Assembly: GCA_014872805.1 (NCBI GenBank)
Contig: WKFN01000009.1
Location: forward strand, 43,596 to 107,595
Direction: 5' to 3'
DNA: 64,000 bases
Origin: Opacimonas sp014872805
GTDB lineage: Bacteria > Pseudomonadota > Gammaproteobacteria > Enterobacterales > Alteromonadaceae
Part shown: piece by piece, positions 25,824 to 35,007 of the stretch
Layout: each line of letters starts with the position of its first letter
Numbering within the stretch: the stretch's first letter is position 1
Position numbers and translations under genes: made by a program
The notes under the pieces: model-generated
Told to the model about the DNA's origin: nothing
The model's input: only the letters and a program-made list of their open reading frames with translations
Databases searched by the model: none

Positions 25824-27653
25824 CTACTGTGACGCAATCCAGTTTTCGATTTTTTGCGCCAATAGATTGAGCGGCACGGGCCCGTCCTTAAGCACTTCAT
25901 CATGGAAACCTTTGAGGTCAAATTGGTCTCCTAATTCAGCTTCTGCTTTGGCTCGTAACATTTGGATCTCTAGTTTGCCTATCATGTAAGCGGTAGCTTG
26001 GCCAGGTAACGCAATGTAACGCTCAATCGCTTTGACCGCATCGTATTCTGAGTTTGGCGTATTCTCAACAAGATAAGCAATAGCTTCCTCGCGAGACCAT
26101 TTTTTGGCGTGTAATCCAGTATCAACGACTAAGCGACAAGCACGCCACAACTCCATTGCCAATCGTCCAAAATCAGAATAAGGGTCTAGATAAAAGCCCA
26201 TTTCTTTGGGTAATTCTTCTGTATACAACCCCCATCCTTCGGTGTAGGCGGTGAACGATGCATATTTTTGAAACTCCGGTATGCCCTTTAACTCCTGCGT
26301 GATGGCTCGTTGCATGTGATGCCCCGGAATACCCTCGTGATAAGCCAACGCTTCCATTTGATAGGATGGCATGACACTCATGTCGTATAAATTCGCATAA
26401 TAGATACCCGGTCGTGAACCGTCTTGCGATGGCGATTGATAAAACGCTTTACCTGCCGATTGCTCACGGAAGGGTTCGACGCGCTTAATGATCATATCGG
26501 CTTGTGGGATGAGCCCAAAATACTCAGGAATTTTTTGCTCCATCGCATCGATATATGCTTTGGCATCTCGCATATAAGCATCACGACCGGCATCGCTATC
26601 TTCGTAATAAAACTGCGGATCGGTACGCATAAATTCAAAGAATTCTGACAAACTGCCAGCAAAACCCACTTGTGCCATGATTTGACGCATATCGTTATGA
26701 ATGCGCTCGACATGGTATAAACCGAGTTGATGGACTTCTTCAGCGGTTAAATCGGTTGTGGTGTACCATGCTAAGCGATTTTGATACCACTTATCGCCAT
26801 CGGGTAGACGCCATACGCCATCGCCTTCAGGGCTCAATAGACGTTGCTTGGTTAATTCGCTCATGAGTTTTTCGTAAGCCGGCTGAACCCTGTTGATTAA
26901 GGCACTACGGGCTTGGTCAAGTAAACGCTTGCGCTCAGCTTTCGACAGGTCTAGGGTTGCCACTTTTTTCTGAAAGTCTGTCCATATAGTCGAATCTTGC
27001 TCGCCTTCCACGAAGGGAGCGCCGCTGATCACGTTACGCGCGGCTTGCAACATTTGGTCGTATGACCATTTTGGAGGAAATACCCCCGCTTCCTCACGCA
27101 AACGCAGTTGTGTAATTAACTGGTCGAAAAAGGACTCTACGCCGTTGAGTCGAGTGATGTATGCGTCTGCATCACTGACCTCACTAATACGATGAATATT
27201 GATTAAGAAACTCGGCACAAAAGTGTGTGCACCCCAAAATTGGTTAATAATGTATGTATGGTAACGAAATGCATCATTAGCGAGTTGACGCTCGATATCC
27301 ATGATGTAGATATCTAAACTAAGTTGCTCTTGCTGCGATAAACCATTGCGGTCAAACTGCCGTGCCTTGGCCAGCCTAGCTTGCAAACGCGCAATGTCTT
27401 CATTTGTCGCTGCATCGCTGATATCGTCCCATTGGTCATAGTTGTCTTTGATCCCTTGATAAGACTGGCGAATTGGGGACCTGGCCAAATCTTCTTGGTA
27501 GCTTTGGGCAAAAAACTCACTCAGCGCAATACTTTGTGCAGAGGCTTGTGGTTGTACCGTTGAGGCTGTTGGTGACCTTGGGGCCTCGCTACATCCTGCT
27601 GTGCCTAAAATGATTGCTAAACTGATCGCACTTAGAGTCGTTTTTGTTGGCAT
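25824..27653 (-). CDS. DUF885 family lipoprotein, probable metallopeptidase-like
   Basis: 609 aa. Lipoprotein signal with lipobox GTAGC (Cys21). The rest is a single large DUF885 domain, helical, with the conserved HEGIPGHHMQ motif that resembles a thermolysin-type HExxH arrangement and is thought to bind zinc, followed by a YTEGWGLYTEELP segment carrying a possible third ligand. Family members are predicted exported peptidases, mostly uncharacterised. Monocistronic, between putP and the Bat operon. The AT-rich gaps on either side hold no clear hairpin. Confidence 0.85.
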   Translation of the reverse strand: MPTKTTLSAISLAIILGTAGCSEAPRSPTASTVQPQASAQSIALSEFFAQSYQEDLARSPIRQSYQGIKDNYDQWDDISDAATNEDIARLQARLAKARQFDRNGLSQQEQLSLDIYIMDIERQLANDAFRYHTYIINQFWGAHTFVPSFLINIHRISEVSDADAYITRLNGVESFFDQLITQLRLREEAGVFPPKWSYDQMLQAARNVISGAPFVEGEQDSTIWTDFQKKVATLDLSKAERKRLLDQARSALINRVQPAYEKLMSELTKQRLLSPEGDGVWRLPDGDKWYQNRLAWYTTTDLTAEEVHQLGLYHVERIHNDMRQIMAQVGFAGSLSEFFEFMRTDPQFYYEDSDAGRDAYMRDAKAYIDAMEQKIPEYFGLIPQADMIIKRVEPFREQSAGKAFYQSPSQDGSRPGIYYANLYDMSVMPSYQMEALAYHEGIPGHHMQRAITQELKGIPEFQKYASFTAYTEGWGLYTEELPKEMGFYLDPYSDFGRLAMELWRACRLVVDTGLHAKKWSREEAIAYLVENTPNSEYDAVKAIERYIALPGQATAYMIGKLEIQMLRAKAEAELGDQFDLKGFHDEVLKDGPVPLNLLAQKIENWIASQ

Positions 27654-27699
27654 CAGTGTTCTCCTGTTATTTTTTTAAATTATATAATGTAAGTGTTGG

Positions 27700-29391
27700 C
27701 TAAGTGTTCGGATAAAGAGCCGGCAAGCCGTTGCTAGATGTTTGTTTAACCAGTTGCTGACGGTGAGTCGTTGCCCAAACGGTTATTGTTTGATAATCAG
27801 CTGTGCTCAGCGTGCCATCTTGGTAGCGCTGTGCATAAAACATATTTAACCATTGGCTAAACTCATTGTCTTTGACTAAGGGAATGTATTGAACAAGCTT
27901 GGCTTGCTTCGGATACCAGCAATCTAGCCAGTCTTGTAAAGCACGTTCCACCGTATCGGCTTGCTCTGCTTTTATCGCGTTGAGTAAAAATTTGAATTGA
28001 GTGGTTTCTTCCAACGGGCGTTCTTCCGGTTTCTTTGTTTTTACTTGAGCGATACTGCGGGCGGGGCGCGTGAGTAATGCCCAAAGCAGAAGAATCAACA
28101 AAAGACCACTTAATATCTGCCAATACAACACGCGTTGATACCAAACGGTGTCTAATGCGCCTTGAACTGTTGCTACAGGAGGTAATACAACATTTTGCGG
28201 TAATACCGGTTGGGCATTGGTTTGCGCTGTTGCTGGATTGGGCTTCACCTGAATACTACGTGCGGGAATACTGGCAAACTCGGTTGTGCCTGTCAGTGTA
28301 TTAAACCAAGGGACTTTGATGTCTGGCAGAACAAATGACCCTTCACGGCTTGGTACCAGTGCATAAGTTTCAACGCGTTGTGAAATGACGTTGTTATCTT
28401 TAACAATTGAATTGACCTGTGCTTGATCAGAATACGCTTTGAAGTCTGGCGGTAAACGCGGTTCTAAATTTGGCAAAAGCGACTTGTCGACGCCAAGAGC
28501 GGATAATGTAATGGTGCGCGTGATGGGCTCACCTACGACAAAGTTATCCGTCGCATCAGACCATTCTTCATTGATCTGCACAAATTCACTTGGCAGCCAT
28601 GGGTGTGGATAATTAGCTGGGATCGGTTGCACATCCAGTGATACTTCCGGTCCTAGCTGATTTACTGGTTTACTCGGGTTAAATAATCCGCCAAAGCTGC
28701 CGCGATTACGCGTGCGTACAGCACCTTCAAAAATGGGCGCAGGGATGGTCAGCGGGCCAGAAACTTGTGGAATAATGGAGTATGTGCGTTCGACCATACG
28801 GTAGCGTTTCCCGTTTTGAATAATATTCGCTTCAGTGTCCTCACCCATTTGTTCCATGATGACATTTTCAAGCGGTTGCACTTGTAATGAGCCTCGCTCT
28901 AGTTCAACTGCCAAGTAGAGTTTTACCGTATAAGTAAATTGTTGCATGACATAGCCACGTTCGGGCAATAACTCTGCGGTCATAAAAATATCCCGCATAT
29001 CTTGATTAGCGCTCGTGTTGGCTGGCATGACCATAAGCTCAATCGGCTCAGAAAGGATATTATTGACGTTTAAAGCGGGTATCGTCAGTAAGCCCTCTCG
29101 GCGGGGAAACAGCAAGGTCGTCCAAGTCGTTGTAATCGTTCGAGACAGGTTGATGATCTGTGTGTGAGAAGAGACCGAAGTGCGTATGACTTTAAAGTCT
29201 TTTTCTAACACACTGGTGTCAAACGCGTCACGAGGCAGACTGGCATTGGCAACGACAGTCAAGGTAATGGACTCATCCGCCATGACCGGGTTTTTATCAA
29301 CTGTGGCGGTGAGCGTATCAAATGCCCAAACCGGGTTGCTTAGAAACATAAACAGGCAGAGTAAAAATCGATAATGCAGTCGGTAAAACAC
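27700..29391 (-). CDS. BatD family protein
   Basis: 563 aa. Cleavable signal peptide (about residues 1-24, ending VWAFD), several extracytoplasmic immunoglobulin-like segments typical of BatD (oxygen-tolerance family), one membrane span near residue 425-445, and a cytosolic tail. Last gene of the moxR-DUF58-DUF4381-batA-batBC-batD operon, three bases after the previous stop. Presumably scaffolds the VWA proteins in the envelope. The biochemical role of the Bat complex is unresolved. Confidence 0.87.
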   Translation of the reverse strand: MFYRLHYRFLLCLFMFLSNPVWAFDTLTATVDKNPVMADESITLTVVANASLPRDAFDTSVLEKDFKVIRTSVSSHTQIINLSRTITTTWTTLLFPRREGLLTIPALNVNNILSEPIELMVMPANTSANQDMRDIFMTAELLPERGYVMQQFTYTVKLYLAVELERGSLQVQPLENVIMEQMGEDTEANIIQNGKRYRMVERTYSIIPQVSGPLTIPAPIFEGAVRTRNRGSFGGLFNPSKPVNQLGPEVSLDVQPIPANYPHPWLPSEFVQINEEWSDATDNFVVGEPITRTITLSALGVDKSLLPNLEPRLPPDFKAYSDQAQVNSIVKDNNVISQRVETYALVPSREGSFVLPDIKVPWFNTLTGTTEFASIPARSIQVKPNPATAQTNAQPVLPQNVVLPPVATVQGALDTVWYQRVLYWQILSGLLLILLLWALLTRPARSIAQVKTKKPEERPLEETTQFKFLLNAIKAEQADTVERALQDWLDCWYPKQAKLVQYIPLVKDNEFSQWLNMFYAQRYQDGTLSTADYQTITVWATTHRQQLVKQTSSNGLPALYPNT

Positions 29392-29394
29392 AGA

Positions 29395-31353
29395 TTACCA
29401 CTCCTTTTTATTGGTGTTGGGTAAGCGATGGCGCTGTCTTTTTTGATGTTCAAGTTGCATTTTGCGTTTGAGCAAGTACCCAGGATCATCAGGCACTTTA
29501 TTGAGTAAACTTTGCATACGCTCTTGTTGTTCTCTCTGTTCGGGTGTTAATGGTTCCGAGCTTTGCGTCATGGGTTGTTCTTGTGTCTCATTGTGTTGGT
29601 CTGATTCGCTTTCTCGATTGTCTTGGGATGCGTCATCAGCATTATCTTCGTTTGGTTCTGGTTGCGTTTGCGATTCGGTTTGCGACTCGTCTTGTGATGA
29701 TTCATTTTGCTGAGCGTCAGCTTGGTTTTGCTGGTCTTGTTGGGACTCAGCTTGTTGGTCTGACTGCTGCTCAGAGTTAGACTCTTGAGACTGTGAGTTT
29801 TGTTCTTGATTTTGTTGGTCTTGTGACTCATCCGAGTTCTGGTCTTGACCATCTTGTGGCTGTTCCTGTGGTGGCATATTCTCTAAAAATAATTCAAGCG
29901 CTTCTTTAGCGTCTTGCGCAACTTGTAATGAAGGATCTAACACAAGGGCAGCGTCATAAGCGGCAAGTGCTTCCTCATATTGTTGTAGAGAAGCCAGTGC
30001 GTTACCTGTGTTATAGCGACCTACCGCTGATTCATCCTGCGCAAATAATGGCAAAGCTTGCTCGTACAATCCCTGTTGGTATAAAGCATTAGCTTGCCAT
30101 TGCACGTCATCAAATAATTCCTGTGCACGGGCAAAATCTTCGTTTTTATAAGCTGCGAATGCTTGTTGCGCACGATTTTTTAAGCGTTGTGGTAAAACCG
30201 ACAAAGGATCGTTTACTCGGATCTCTTGTGCCGCACTGGGCGGGGGCACCAGTCCATTAGCTATGGCATTGGGCGTCTGGCTTTGTGCGATTGCCCTAGG
30301 ACTTTGTGGCAATAACCACACCATGCATAAAACAAACAGCCATTGTGGTCGCATACTCCAAAGTAAGACTACCAAAACGGGGAGTAATAAATATGGCCCA
30401 AGTTCATACCATTTGTCGTTTTGTGTTTCTAATATACTCGATACGTCATCTGGAATCGCTTCAAGGGTGCTCTTAATGGCATTGATATCATCCTCGTTGG
30501 GCAATAGTGGCGTAAATACACCGCGACCTACTCGTGCAAGTTCGGCTAATTCGTCATATTCCACTCTAGGGATCACAATGGCTCCTGCGTTATCTTTGAG
30601 CATCTGACCATTAAGCTGTTGTATGGGCGCTCCATTTTCAGTACCAACCGCGATAATTGAGACACTGAATTCAGAGTTGCGCAGTAGTTTGGTTAAAGAT
30701 GGTATTTGTTCGTAATCTACGCCATCGGTCAGCCAGACAATGTGTCCTTGTTGATAACCGGCCTGTTGCAATAATTCAAATGCTTCTTCAAGCGCATACT
30801 GTGGTTCAGAGCCGAACACAGGCATGAGCTCGGGGCGCAATGATGGGATCAACGCATTGAGATTTTTCCCGTCTTGAGTGATCGGACTGATGACAAAGGC
30901 ATCCCCGGCATACGCAACTAACCCAATATTGGCTTCTGGATTGGCATTGATATAGTCCATTGCTTTGTAGCGAGCTTGGCTCAAGCGATTGGGTTTTAAA
31001 TCACCGGCGCGCATCGACAATGACATATCCATAACGATAACTTGCCCAATTTGCGCTTGATACGTTGGCTGGGGAATTTGTTGCACTGTCGGGCCAGCTA
31101 ATGCTAGCACGCTGAGCACTAAACAGGTAATGACGACACCATGTCGAGGTTTTCGTACTTGATCTGTTGTGGTGGCTTGAGATTGGGTCAAAAAGGCCAG
31201 TAGCACAGGATTGAATAATCGATTCACAGACATCGTTTCTGCTTTGGCTCGACAAAAAATGGCATAAACACCAATCAGTAATGGCAATACCCACAACCAC
31301 TGGGGACGCAAAAAATGAAATTGTTCGAGCCATAATTGCCAGGTAACGTTCAT
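29395..31353 (-). CDS. VWA-TPR protein (BatB/BatC fusion type)
   Basis: 652 aa from the ATG overlapping the BatA stop (ATGA, with GGAG upstream); an earlier in-frame start at 31416 lies inside batA and is rejected. Two N-terminal membrane spans, a VWA domain with MIDAS motif DMSLS, another span around residue 310, then TPR repeats (about 410-510). The tail (about residues 520-630) is low-complexity, rich in Gln, Asp, Glu and Ser. In Bacteroidetes BatB and BatC are often separate; here they are one polypeptide, common in gammaproteobacteria. Confidence 0.88.
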   Translation of the reverse strand: MNVTWQLWLEQFHFLRPQWLWVLPLLIGVYAIFCRAKAETMSVNRLFNPVLLAFLTQSQATTTDQVRKPRHGVVITCLVLSVLALAGPTVQQIPQPTYQAQIGQVIVMDMSLSMRAGDLKPNRLSQARYKAMDYINANPEANIGLVAYAGDAFVISPITQDGKNLNALIPSLRPELMPVFGSEPQYALEEAFELLQQAGYQQGHIVWLTDGVDYEQIPSLTKLLRNSEFSVSIIAVGTENGAPIQQLNGQMLKDNAGAIVIPRVEYDELAELARVGRGVFTPLLPNEDDINAIKSTLEAIPDDVSSILETQNDKWYELGPYLLLPVLVVLLWSMRPQWLFVLCMVWLLPQSPRAIAQSQTPNAIANGLVPPPSAAQEIRVNDPLSVLPQRLKNRAQQAFAAYKNEDFARAQELFDDVQWQANALYQQGLYEQALPLFAQDESAVGRYNTGNALASLQQYEEALAAYDAALVLDPSLQVAQDAKEALELFLENMPPQEQPQDGQDQNSDESQDQQNQEQNSQSQESNSEQQSDQQAESQQDQQNQADAQQNESSQDESQTESQTQPEPNEDNADDASQDNRESESDQHNETQEQPMTQSSEPLTPEQREQQERMQSLLNKVPDDPGYLLKRKMQLEHQKRQRHRLPNTNKKEW

Positions 31354-32381
31354 ACTGGTAATCTCCAACGGAATTGGCGCTGACAGGCTGCCAGCCCCCA
31401 CCACAGAAGCAAACATGCCAAAGCAAATAACACTCCATAGTAGAATAAACTGCGCTGAGGGCGAATGGTTTGTGATTCATCCACAATGGGTTCAATGCGG
31501 TTCAATATGGCATAAATTTGCTGTAATTCTTGGGTGTCTCTCGCGCGAAAATATTGACCACCTGTGTCATTCGCAATACGCGTCAAAAGGACTTCATCTA
31601 ATTCTGCCGAAGGGTTCACCGCGCGTTGCCCAAACAGTGAGTTTACCATCATGCGATCAGCGCCAACACCTATTGGATAGATGGTGAGATTTTCTGCTAT
31701 GGCTAATTCCAAGGCTTGTTCGGGGGTAATGTTGCCTGCGGTATTTTGACCATCTGTCAGTAAGATCAGCACTTTTTTGGAGACGTTTCTACCTTGCAAA
31801 CGCTTTGCCGCTAGCCCGATTGCATCACCTATAGCCGTTGATTCCCCAACCAGACCTAATACCGTATCATCGAGTAAGGTCTGTACGGTTGCTCGGTCAA
31901 AGGTAAGGGGGGCTTGTAAGTAAGCAGTATCAGCAAAAAGAATTAACCCTAGGCGATCCCCAAACCGTTGCGCGATGAAGTCGGACAGAACGTGTTTGAC
32001 CATGACAAGACGGTCAACAGCTTGGCCATTCACTTCCATATCTTGAGTTTGCATTGAGCCAGATAAATCCACGGCAATGAACATATCCCGTCCTTCTTGT
32101 GGTAAGGCTATCGGCTCGCCATAAAAAGTAGGGCGCATTAAGGCAAAAATCAAACCACTCCAAACCGCTATAAACAATAACCAGCGCAGCCATAACGAAC
32201 GCTGCTCACTGTTTCCCACACTGGTTTGACTGATATTCATATAACCTGGGATGAAGATGGGTTTAGTTTGACTGATCTGTTTACGGCGGTGACGAAAGAG
32301 CCAAAACAACATAATTGGTACTGGCCATAATAATGCCATATACACCCATAAAAAAAACATGTTCTCCCACCAACTAAGCAT
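31350..32381 (-). CDS. VWA domain protein (BatA type)
   Basis: 343 aa from the selected ATG. Two N-terminal membrane spans, a VWA domain with MIDAS DLSGS near residue 105, and a C-terminal span. An in-frame start at 32495 would overlap the upstream gene by 122 bases, so the ATG at 32381 is used; it overlaps that gene by eight bases and has AAGG upstream. It probably binds partner proteins through a metal-dependent VWA surface, remodelled by the MoxR ATPase. Confidence 0.88.
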   Translation of the reverse strand: MLSWWENMFFLWVYMALLWPVPIMLFWLFRHRRKQISQTKPIFIPGYMNISQTSVGNSEQRSLWLRWLLFIAVWSGLIFALMRPTFYGEPIALPQEGRDMFIAVDLSGSMQTQDMEVNGQAVDRLVMVKHVLSDFIAQRFGDRLGLILFADTAYLQAPLTFDRATVQTLLDDTVLGLVGESTAIGDAIGLAAKRLQGRNVSKKVLILLTDGQNTAGNITPEQALELAIAENLTIYPIGVGADRMMVNSLFGQRAVNPSAELDEVLLTRIANDTGGQYFRARDTQELQQIYAILNRIEPIVDESQTIRPQRSLFYYGVLFALACLLLWWGLAACQRQFRWRLPV

Positions 32382-32886
32382 GGTATACCTTGCGTTTAGA
32401 TGGGCGGCACAACAGCCAATTAAAACGAGGGATCCCGTAATCAACCCAATGTAGGCAGGCTTTGTGAGCAGCCTCAGTATAGGTGATTTCTTCACGGTAA
32501 ATCGACGTTGTTAAAAGCTCTGCAACAGGGGCAAATTGGGCCTGGCGACGACCTAAAGTACGAGATAAAAACTCACTCCACTGCTCGCCAGTATAAGATT
32601 TAATGTGTTCACCGTAGTAGGCGATGGCAAGGCGCTTTAATATTTGGTTCGCCATCTGTAACGAGTCTGCGCCAGATAATAATTGTTCTAATTCGCGCCG
32701 TGCATGATTGCGTTGCTTGATATGTTGTCGATAAAGCTTGATGGCTAACCAGAGGTATATCATCAAACTGATTAACAGCAACACGATGAGAGATAACAAC
32801 CACGAGGGCGGAAACCAAGCGATGCTTTCAGGAGTTAGCGTGTTATGTGGTGGTATGAACACTTCAGGTGTGAGGTTTTGCATCAC
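32374..32886 (-). CDS. DUF4381 domain-containing membrane protein
   Basis: 170 aa. One membrane span (about residues 29-50) followed by a basic cytosolic helix-rich region with LSRTLGR. DUF4381 proteins are found almost only between DUF58 and BatA genes in such operons, and their role is unknown. It overlaps its neighbours on both sides (four bases with DUF58, eight with batA), so it is clearly part of the operon. Confidence 0.85.
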   Translation of the reverse strand: MMQNLTPEVFIPPHNTLTPESIAWFPPSWLLSLIVLLLISLMIYLWLAIKLYRQHIKQRNHARRELEQLLSGADSLQMANQILKRLAIAYYGEHIKSYTGEQWSEFLSRTLGRRQAQFAPVAELLTTSIYREEITYTEAAHKACLHWVDYGIPRFNWLLCRPSKRKVYHA

Positions 32887-33812
32887 ACCTCTCCTTGGAA
32901 TTTATGCAAGGTATCGAGCTGGTCAACAAGCATTTTTGATGTTTCAAGAGAAAACTCCGTCAAACCGAGTTGCTTGAGCGTATCTGCAACGTCTCGCGTT
33001 ACGTCATGGCTCGAACTTAAACCGAACGTACGTTCTGCCGTGGAATACCCATCCGTAACTGTTAGTTGAATCGGCTCAGCTAAGACATTTGACTCAAATG
33101 GATCCGTTATCACGAAGCAACGAACTTCACAACGTCGTCGTAATTGTTGCAATAATCCTTTTGTGAGATTATCAAGATGGTTAAAATCACTGATGAGATT
33201 GACTTGTGATCCTGGTTTTGCAAGATAACTGAGGCGTGTTAGGCTTTCAGCTAATGCGTCTCGGTTTGGGTCAACTTGCAAAGGTTGAGTTTGCTGCAAG
33301 TGGCAGGCTTGTTGTAATAAATGCAATAAAGTGGCGGTGCGATTAGCAGGCTTAATTTCACGATGCTCAAGACTATTAAAGACCAAACCACCCACGCGGT
33401 CACCACGATGTTTGGCTTGCCATGCTAAAAACGCGAGGAGATGTCCTGCCAAAACAGATTTTAATTGCAAAGAAGAACCAAACTGCATGGAAGCTGAGAC
33501 ATCACACAGCAAAAACACAGGGCGTTCTCGCTCTTCTCTAAAAACTTTGGTGTGGGCTTTGCCTGTTCGTGCCGTCACGCGCCAATCAATTGCCCGAATA
33601 TCATCACCGGGCTGGTAGTGGCGAGCTTCATCAAATTCCATCCCACGACCTTTATGCTTGGATAGATATCCGCCAGACATTTGTCCGGTATGACGCGCGC
33701 GCATACTCGAAGCTATCGATTGCGCAATGCCTTGATACGCCATCAACATTGGCATATGCAAAGACACGGCATCTGCAGCCTGTAGTTCAGATAATGCAGC
33801 GCTAGTGTACAT
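32883..33812 (-). CDS. DUF58 domain-containing protein
   Basis: 309 aa, no membrane span. The conserved DUF58 core YQPGDDIRAIDWRVTAR is followed by a VWA-like fold with CDVSASM. DUF58 proteins pair with MoxR ATPases and are thought to be their adaptors or substrates. It starts two bases after the moxR stop. It probably links the ATPase to the membrane VWA proteins encoded downstream, by analogy with family context. Confidence 0.9.
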   Translation of the reverse strand: MYTSAALSELQAADAVSLHMPMLMAYQGIAQSIASSMRARHTGQMSGGYLSKHKGRGMEFDEARHYQPGDDIRAIDWRVTARTGKAHTKVFREERERPVFLLCDVSASMQFGSSLQLKSVLAGHLLAFLAWQAKHRGDRVGGLVFNSLEHREIKPANRTATLLHLLQQACHLQQTQPLQVDPNRDALAESLTRLSYLAKPGSQVNLISDFNHLDNLTKGLLQQLRRRCEVRCFVITDPFESNVLAEPIQLTVTDGYSTAERTFGLSSSHDVTRDVADTLKQLGLTEFSLETSKMLVDQLDTLHKFQGEV

Positions 33813-33814
33813 GG

Positions 33815-34771
33815 TTAGGGCACCGCGACGTTTGCCAAAATATTGTCCAACACATCATTGACCGATACCCCATTTGCTTGGGCTTCATAGGTCAGTGGTA
33901 GACGATGTCGCATGACATTGTGAAACACAGTTTGCACATTATCGGGCGCCACAAAATCCCGACCTTGCAGGTAAGCATGTGCTCTGGCACAGCGCTCTAA
34001 GGCAATGGTGGCTCGCGGTGAAACACCCATCGCTATGTAGTTTTTGAGTTGTTTGTGGTATTTGTCAGGATGGCGAGTCGCCATGACCAGTTGTACGATA
34101 TATTCTTCAATTTGTGGCTGTACATGTAAACTCAATACATCTTGGCGCGCTTGCATAATAGTCGCCTGCGACAGTACCATTGGCTTGGCTTGGCCTTGGT
34201 GTAAATCCTCACGACGCGTTAGGCGCAGTATTTCAAGTTCAGTTTGCGCATCGGGATAGTCAATTTCGATATGCATCAAGAATCGGTCTAGTTGCGCTTC
34301 TGGAAGTGGGTAAGTACCTTCTTGTTCTAATGGGTTTTGCGTCGCCATAACTAAGAACAATTCGGATAAATCATAGGTTTTGTTGCCAACCGTTATCTGT
34401 CTTTCTGCCATAGCTTCTAGCAAAGCGGATTGAACTTTGGCGGGGGCACGGTTGATTTCGTCGGCCAGTACTAAGTTGTGAAAAAGGGGGCCAGATTGGA
34501 AGACAAATTCGCCCGTTTCTGGGCGAAAGATATCGGTACCGGTTAAATCGGCTGGTAATAAATCTGGGGTGAATTGCACACGATGAAAATCACCTTCAAT
34601 CCCATCGGCAAGGGCATTAATGGCTCGAGTTTTGGCCAGCCCCGGCGGGCCTTCCACGAGTAAGTGGCCATCTGCTAACAACGCGATGAGCATGTTTTGA
34701 GTCAGACTGGTTTGACCGACAACTTGTTGATTGAGGTAAGCTTGTAAAGGCTCAAAATCAGTATACGCCAT
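33815..34771 (-). CDS. MoxR-type AAA+ ATPase
   Basis: 318 aa. Walker A GPPGLAKT at residues 41-48, Walker B with LADEINRA, sensor 1 ATQNP and the C-terminal AAA lid. MoxR ATPases act as chaperones for maturation of VWA-containing complexes. First gene of the six-gene Bat operon; the upstream 236 bases are shared with divergent fadI and must contain both promoters. Confidence 0.93.
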   Translation of the reverse strand: MAYTDFEPLQAYLNQQVVGQTSLTQNMLIALLADGHLLVEGPPGLAKTRAINALADGIEGDFHRVQFTPDLLPADLTGTDIFRPETGEFVFQSGPLFHNLVLADEINRAPAKVQSALLEAMAERQITVGNKTYDLSELFLVMATQNPLEQEGTYPLPEAQLDRFLMHIEIDYPDAQTELEILRLTRREDLHQGQAKPMVLSQATIMQARQDVLSLHVQPQIEEYIVQLVMATRHPDKYHKQLKNYIAMGVSPRATIALERCARAHAYLQGRDFVAPDNVQTVFHNVMRHRLPLTYEAQANGVSVNDVLDNILANVAVP

Positions 34772-34939
34772 CTGTGCGTGTTCCTTTTTGTTGTTTTATC
34801 GTCATCAACTTTACAGGTATATATAAGGTTTCTGAGCATAAAATCAAAGGGTTATTGCGGAAAAATTGTTGCAAAACGTGTTATTGCCAAAATAAAACTG
34901 GCAAATCCCCATAAGTTTTGTAGAATACGACTATAGAAT

Positions 34940-34956
34940 TAGAGGTCAGACCACTT
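34940..34956. promoter_or_regulatory. FadR-like operator upstream of fadI
   Basis: AGAGGTCAGACCACTT contains the palindrome GGTC-A-GACC and resembles the enterobacterial FadR site (TGGTC-n-GACCA), with ten of the eleven core positions matching. It lies about 50 bases before the fadIJ start, where a repressor of fatty-acid oxidation would be expected. Identified by similarity only. Confidence 0.4.
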
Positions 34957-35007
34957 GAGTTTGGGCTCTTAACGATTAAAACAAATAGTACTTGCACAGG
35001 AAATAAT

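Noticed and set aside
29462..29852. Cys/Ser-rich and Lys/Asn/Thr-rich frames opposite or inside the BatBC tail
   Set aside because: Produced by the repetitive Gln/Asp/Glu/Ser codons of the real gene read in other frames.
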